A DNA stretch of 64,000 nt from Nephromyces sp. MM_2019 (lineage: Eukaryota > Apicomplexa > Aconoidasida > Nephromycida). Positions 58,055 to 64,000 of the stretch are shown in pieces; positions within the stretch are counted from its first letter, which is position 1; each line of letters starts with the position of its first letter. The stretch lies in assembly GCA_015657535.1 (NCBI GenBank), contig JADHZB010000410.1:1-64000 (forward strand), written 5' to 3'. The position numbers were made by a program, and so were the translations under genes. Below the pieces are notes generated by a model. The model did no database searches. It was not told where the DNA came from and saw nothing but the letters and a program-made list of their open reading frames with translations.

Positions 58055-59970
58055 GATTATAACAACTTTCAATCGGTTGTCCTCTATATCGCATGAGATT
58101 TTTATTATATTTTCACTTTAGCTTTTGTGACAACAGCACCTTTGATGTTTTTCTAAAACATAAAACTACAAATTATTAATCTTCAGAAATTTTATATTCC
58201 TTTCCTTTTTTTATATTTTAATTGGTTTGATAAATCTCATTATTGTATGAAACTTATTGAATTTGAACAATTTCTTAAGTACTTGATATTTATTCACTCA
58301 AGACCATTTCTAACCATAATTTCTCAACGCATCATCGCTTGTATCTTCTAGAAGCTACAATTTTCTGATCCATTTAATTTAAAAAATTTTGAAGCTACAA
58401 GTTATTTGTTAAATTTGATACTATTTATTATTATTAATTTAATTTATTAAATAAAAATTTATAGTTTTGATAATTTAAAAAAGAATTAATTGAAAGTTCA
58501 ACTGCTCTTTATCATCGAAGGTTTATTATGGTAATCCTATGTCTTGAAGGAAAACCCTCCTATTTTATTTATGCTTTCTCCTTTTGTTACGTGATTCCTA
58601 AAGTATTCTATAGTGAATGAGGTAATAATGTAAAGAAACAACTACTCACGCTTGGCAGAATATTTCTAATAAGTATTTTTGAAAAACAATCATTTTCTTT
58701 ATCATATTTGACACGATAAGTAAACTCGCTTATGCTATTTGAAACCAAACTGTTTTTTAAGTGATTTTCCTAAATTGAAGACATGAAAAATTTCTCAGAC
58801 TAGCTAATAATACTTTTCACCATGGGTGTCGCTCCCTCATTTTGCGGATTACTTAGATGATCATCATCAAAACCAAATATTGAATTAAGCTTTATGAAAA
58901 TCCGTTTAACTCTGATTTTCTATTGTAGAGGTTTTATTTAATCTGGAAATTATGAGTCTAGGAATTTACCTCATTGTAATCCTGAGGATTGTGATTTTTC
59001 ATTAGCTCTATCTTGTTCTTAAAATTTTTAATTCATTAATTTATTTTTTCAATAAAATTTTTGTTATACCTCGAATCCGTTATCTGGAATTTTTTCACCC
59101 ACGACAGAATTTTCAAATTTTCTTGATTTTGATAAAATTAAAAGACAGTTGATTTCAATTGTTTAGGTTTTACCTCTTTGATGGTAGGCTCTGGTAGAAT
59201 GAGTTTAGGGCACTATTGCCTACTTAACCATTAAGACTTAACGTGCTGTGAAGCTAGACTAAAAAATACCTGATAAGCTTTTGTTTAAGTAATTCTTGGC
59301 AGATCTAGGGTTTATTAAACTAGAAATCCTGTTGAAATGAATTTGCTTCACAAAGTTGGTTTGTAGCCTGAAACAATGATTATAAAGAATTGATTCAAAT
59401 TTAGAAGGTAATAAAATCTTAATTTACTCAGGGCTTCCTTGCTGTGAATAGGATTTCTTCTCTCTAGTGAAGTAAAGTAACTGTTGGAGATAAAAGTAGT
59501 TGAAATTTGTTTTTTACAACTTAGGATTCTCGATCTGCTTTTCCAGGTCTTTATTTAATATAGCTGAGCTCCTAGTGGGTTGATGATATAGTTTTGCTTT
59601 TGCCTTCAAAGATTATTCATACTAAAATTTATCTGGGGCCTGAAAAGCTTACTACCTTTTTGATAAGCTTTTTGCATTGCTTATGCTCGGTATCAAAGTT
59701 TGGTTTCGTTGTTGACTCGCTTTTGACACTTTTAAAATAATTATGTTTAAGTTGACATTTTATTGAAGCATCAAATACTTATATGGAATCTTGTTAGAAA
59801 AAAAATCTCGCTCGATATTAAGAAAATTCTCAATTTTATATGACAAGTTTTCGGACAGAATTATGAAATTTATGGTCCCCTGCCTTTTATAGCTAGGATT
59901 TAAAACAGTCTTGATAAATCGACTGAAGATAGCTTTTCTAAAGGTCTTAAAATATTAAACAGCTTATATA
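58055..59970. other. Convergent intergenic region
   Basis: Spacer of 1.9 kb between the thioredoxin-fold gene (+) and the unknown minus-strand gene. Several short open stretches exist, for example an ATG frame at 58821, but none has domain or splice support. Confidence 0.5.
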
Positions 59971-61028
59971 TCACCTTCCAAAAAAGGCTTCTTTGAGCAT
60001 TTCTTCGTAAACCTTGGATTTAAGGCTGATAATTAGCTGATTACCAACCTTTCTGAAATTATCAACTTTTTCAAAAGGTAAATCTATGATTCCTTTTTTG
60101 CTGAGCAAAATGAGTATTGAGCATTCTCCAAAGCAAACTAGATCAAGTGATTGATTAAACACATCCTTTTCATCAATATCTCTGATTATGAATTTTCCTA
60201 CAAAGCTTTGTCAATTTAACAATAAATTATTTAGATCATCATTACCATATTTTAGCACTAATGCTTCGTCTATCAGGTCTAATTTTGATAACCACTTGAA
60301 ACAATCCCCCTTGAAAATAATTAATGATTCAATAATCTTAAGTGAACATTACCTAACCTTTATATCTGATAGTGGTGTTTTCATAAATTCGAAATAAATT
60401 TTTGGATCTAAACTCAGTTGCTTTAAAGTTGATTCAAGAAAACTCCAAGGATTAGATTTCAAAGCTCTCCAAAATAAATCAAGAACGTCTATCTTATTTA
60501 TCAAGTCCCCTGTTTTATTCTTTAAGATTTTGATCAGGTTTTCAATCACTTGAACCGAATTTCCTAGGAACTTTTTCTGAAACTTTTTCATTTCTATATA
60601 ACTTGCTTTCTCAATGCATCGCAATAAAACTAATCAAACTTAAGGCTGTAAATATAATTTTAGTTTAAAACACACTTACTTGAAATACTCTCTCTCAAAA
60701 TAAGAGTATCGGAATAGCAACACTTAAATTCTCTTTCAGGATTCTTATTGCTATTGCAGGGACCGAATTGAATGTCAATAATATCCTTTCCCAATTCCCA
60801 CAGATATTGATGCCTTAGAAATTCCGGACATCCATCATCAATAAAACTTATTGCCTGGTCTAGTTAGTATTATTGTTTCGAAACATTTTTGTTTAGCTAA
60901 ATTACTATTATCTAAGTCTTACCCATCAGTTGTACAACATGCTTATCAAAACTTAAGCTTCTATTTGAGGATTCCTTTAAGCTTTGAATACATTTAGAAA
61001 GCGAATTCAAATTCATAGGCTTTGCCAT
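59971..61028 (-). CDS. Hypothetical four-exon protein, 257 residues
   Basis: Exons 60923-61028, 60680-60859, 60353-60629 and 59971-60181 join in phase with good GTAAG donors in the first two introns. I do not recognise the family. The protein starts MAKPMNLNSLSKCIQ, is mostly alpha-helical and charged, has a Cys cluster (FKCCYSD), a Lys-rich helix KKFQKKFLGNSVQVIENLIKIL, and ends with a possible beta-rich domain (SLDLVCFGECSILILLSKKG, then LPFEKVDNFRKVGNQLIISLKS). That last part loosely recalls a COMM-type fold, but I do not claim it. No signal peptide or membrane segment is evident. Two ORF-sized pieces of this gene lie on the minus strand; a plus-strand frame at 60188 is a shadow. Confidence 0.7.
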
Positions 61029-61610
61029 TAGAATTGAAATTTGCTCAAAATATATTTTAGACGATCGAGATTTCTTAAAAACTTGTATGCAGTTATTAGC
61101 TCATTCCCAAAATTAGGTATATTCGAAATTTAACAGGAATGATTTACATAAGTATTAGTATTAGTTTTAGTACATAAAAAAATATTATTTTATGCTTTAT
61201 CCCAATTTTATTATCTTGGTAATATTAATCTACTAAGCTAAGTGTAGATACAACAAGTCTAGTGAATTTATTCTTTTTAAAATTAAGTACTTAACTCAGC
61301 AAATTGAAATGTTAAAGATTGTTATAACTCAGTTGAGTTTTACTAGCTATAAATGATATGAATGCTTAAATTTTTTTTATAAAGATAATTCCAATACTGT
61401 TTGTATAGGACAATTTTCTAGGTACGAATTTGCTAGCATTTGTTAAAATATGTTCAAAAAGTTCAAAATTAGGATAAACGGATCAGTCTAGTAACAAAGT
61501 CAATAAGTTGATCTAAAAGCTAATTGTAATTGAAAATGTGCCGATAAAATAGGTAGATGAGCTCATCAAGTAATAAGAGCAGGGGTCTCATGTGAGTTAT
61601 CAATTATCAT
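61029..61610. other. Intergenic spacer
   Basis: Separates two minus-strand genes. AT-rich and featureless; it should hold the promoter of the four-exon gene. Confidence 0.6.
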
Positions 61611-63523
61611 TTATCCCGTTTTCTGCACTTTCCTTGAGCCAAACACAGACTTTTGTGCTTTAAGATATCCGCACTGGCACATTTTGAGCCCACACCTCGG
61701 GCATTTGTTTGAGCTTGAGAGGAGTTCTTCTTCATCATTTTGATCCATAGTGTAATCAAGTATAGTTTTAGGCTGTGATTTGCCATATGCTCCACCAGTG
61801 AAAACAGGGTTTTTATTTGCCATTGGAGCAAAAGAGCGTAAAATATCAACTGAATCTTCGGGTTTGACTTTAGATGCAACCATATTTGACATGATGGTCT
61901 GCGAGAATGTTCGAGATGTGGAAGTTTGGCCACCAGTACTTTCACTTCCTGATGGTCGAGGGGGTACTATTGTCTTCCCAGTACCAAATTTTGCTCCGTC
62001 TCTGTCTTTGCCTGAAGATTTTATCTTTTTAATCATCCCTGTCCGTGTTTCTTTGTATCTGAAATGTATAAGTTAATTATAAGTAAAGTTGATTAATTAA
62101 ACTAAAAGTCTTTAAAGCTAGTTTAATATTAAGATTACCCATCTGGTAGATTAGCCGGAGTAAATATAGGTATGTTAAATTGAAAGTCTTCATCAGTTCG
62201 AGGTTGCATCTTTTCTTTGCTAGCAAAAAGGAGTGCACCTTTATTGGAAAGTTGATCATCAAAATAAAAGTGAATAGACCCATCAGAGCATCCCACACAA
62301 ATCTGATTGATATCTCTTGGCCAAAGGACCTTAATTGCACCAGAGTTGGGGATTTTTAACTCTTTAACTAGTTCAAGAGTGTTTGTGTCATAAAATTTTA
62401 GGGCCCCATCCGATTCCGTTTTGCTTGCACCTTGAATTGGTGCAATTATATATTGTTCATCAGGTGAAAGGCAAACTCCTGTTTTACTGTGGATAGTGGT
62501 CAATGAACCCCAGCTTTGAACTGGTTCTTTGAATTTTCTAAGATCCCAAAGTTTCATGGAATCGTCAAGTGATCGGCTAATTATTCTTTGATCATCATTG
62601 AAAAATTCAACTGCGGTTATGTCACTGGTGTGGCCGGCTCTTGCAATTAAATCAGGTTTACCGTAGCTACGTTTTTCATTCCATATTTGAATCGATCCAT
62701 CGGCACAACCTCCAATGATGCAACGGCCATTCGGTGACCAGTTGCAGCAAGAAACATGGCACTTGCTTATATTCATATTCCTTTTATCGATTGCTTTTAA
62801 GCAGTGGACATGGGTTAGTGATTGGTCAATTCCATATGGCTTCGAATTTAAATCCCAAATACGGATTGTGGCGTCCATTGCAGAAGATATAATGGAGTCA
62901 CGTATGTATGGGTGAAATTTGCAGTCAGTTATCATATGGGTGTGGCCTTTAGTGTTGGCCATATCGCGAATGTACATATCTCCACGAATTGTATCCTGTA
63001 CTGGTTGTCCATCAGAGTCATAAATTCTTAGTATAGTGTCACCAGCGGCACATATAAAGTTTGAGCCACTGCATGAGTAATCTATCCCTTGTATACTGTG
63101 ACCTTCATTAGGCTCAAGAATTTTAAATGACTGAGAAGGGGAGTTCATGCTATTAAAGTCCCAAATTCGTAGATGGCTATCCATACCTCCAGAAATCATT
63201 CTTGAGGACTTAGGGTTGAATGAAATCGTTGACACAGCTTTCACATGGGCTGGTATTGAGATTGTATAGTTAATAGGGAGATTTAAGCCAACTGGTCCTT
63301 TGTTTTCTGTTGGTTCATATTTGGTAGATGTTGGGAGATCAGAGGGTTCAGTGCTGTTTTGGTTTGATGAGGCTGCTGTAGATTCCTTCTTGGCACTAAT
63401 GAGGTTAATGTCTTCTGTTTTTTGTAAAGGTACCGACTTTTTGGGTGCTATTCGGTTACCAAAAGACATTGGAAAGCCAAAGGACTTCATAAGCTCTATA
63501 TCTTCATCGTTATAGGAATCCAT
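61611..63523 (-). CDS. WDR70: WD-repeat protein WDR70 (gastrulation-defective 1 homolog)
   Basis: Two exons (62139-63523 and 61611-62058) give 610 residues. WDR70 is a nuclear WD40 protein linked to H2B monoubiquitination and DNA repair in fungi and animals. The N-terminal MKSFGFPMSFG, then propeller blades (VSTISFNPKSSRMISGGMDSHLRIWDF, KGDMYI-like RGDMYIRDMANTKGHTHMITDC, DATIRIWDL, GCADGSIQIWNEK, SRSLDDSMKLWDLRKFKEPV, GALKFYDTNTLE, INQICVGCSDGSIHFYFD) match WDR70 blade by blade. MANTKGH and the late AYGKSQPKTI (compare AYSKTQPKTM) are diagnostic. The second exon carries this conserved tail plus an added Cys-rich end, NKCPRCGLKMCQCGY, which I do not recall in animal WDR70. Confidence 0.94.
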
Positions 63524-64000
63524 CTTAAAAAATATTAACTAGTTAATACATTGAGTTGCTAAGATAGCCTCTACTAAAGTAATTTATGAAAAACAAGGTA
63601 CATAAAATTATTAAAACTAGCAAAAATAACCTCACTAGCTAGTGTCAAAATTTTTTAGTTAAATAGCCAAATGAAATATTTATTGCTCAATTGGTATAAA
63701 CGAAATGGCTATGTTAATTAATTCGGGAGTTTTTCAAATTTGTACCAATTAATAAAGATTCCAGTAAATTTGAAAATTGAAAGTTAGAAGTTTTTCAATT
63801 TCTTCATTTAGTGATAATTTTTATCAATTAGCTTTTTTAGATGATATAAATATTGATGATTTACGAAACTATTGCTAAAAGCTCCATTGCTTTAAATTTT
63901 GAATATTAATGAAGTTTAACTAACTGCCTAAGTAAAAAGGAAAAGCTATATTAGAAATTATAATATAATCTAACTTTTGAATCGTGAAATAAAGGAATTC
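63524..64000. other. Upstream flank of WDR70
   Basis: AT-rich sequence to the window end. It should include the WDR70 promoter. No exon seen. Confidence 0.6.

Noticed and set aside
60188..60397. Plus-strand frame over the four-exon unknown gene
   Set aside because: It overlaps an intron and two exons of a better-supported minus-strand gene and has no splice signals of its own.
1..64000. tRNA, rRNA, snRNA, transposons, CRISPR arrays, viral genes
   Set aside because: I looked for B-box-like GGTTCRANNCC, U6 and U2 core motifs, reverse transcriptase and transposase motifs, and spaced direct repeats, and saw none; a covariance-model scan could still find divergent RNAs.

Overview
This window is nuclear DNA of an intron-rich, very AT-rich protist (roughly three quarters A+T by eye). 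I support 20 protein genes, on both strands, about one per 3 kb. TAA, TAG and TGA are all used as stops, so the code looks standard. Introns run from about 50 to over 800 bases, mostly with GTAAGN or GTATGN donors. RPL15 has features I associate with alveolates (the RRGDRKK stretch, KGIVYGKP, GNxRVLNSYW), and a BT1-family transporter is present, so a myzozoan or apicomplexan-like organism is the best guess. The peroxisomal ECH1 ending in SKL, an ESCRT-II subunit and dynactin p25 argue against a haemosporidian or piroplasm. A coccidian-grade, gregarine-like or other early-branching lineage fits better. This placement is inference.

Region 1 (1-10.4 kb): the 3' part of PTPA (+), then a RING-H2 gene (-) of eight exons whose last exon contains microsatellite-derived Thr-His repeats, then a single-domain phosphoethanolamine N-methyltransferase (-). 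The DNA here is full of TG/CA and TA runs. Region 2 (12.8-23 kb): VPS22/SNF8 (+), a ten-or-more-exon gene of unknown function rich in Gln, Asn and Met (+), a 12-exon peroxisomal dienoyl-CoA isomerase ECH1 (-), and a single-exon BT1-family transporter (-). Region 3 (25.5-37.3 kb): a complete 21-exon cytoplasmic dynein intermediate chain (+) and a single-exon BAH / zinc-ribbon-like / TFIIS-central-domain protein (+).

Region 4 (38-46.6 kb): ribosome-assembly factor ESF2/ABT1 (-), bc1 hinge subunit QCR6 (+), ribosomal protein L15 (-), and an unknown 141-residue protein (-). A 23-base tandem repeat lies between the last two. Region 5 (48-64 kb): an 86-residue unknown (+), dynactin p25 (+), Gemin2 (-), an MTCH2-like outer-mitochondrial-membrane protein (+), a thioredoxin-fold mitochondrial protein without the active-site cysteines (+), an unknown 257-residue four-exon gene (-) and WDR70 (-).

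The genes are mostly housekeeping: phosphatase activation, phosphocholine synthesis, endosomal sorting, fatty-acid oxidation, dynein transport, ribosome biogenesis, respiration and snRNP assembly. I see no operons, transposons, CRISPR arrays, tRNAs or rRNAs. Exon models were built by eye from reading frame, splice phase and remembered family sequences. Boundaries are base-level proposals and no search was run.
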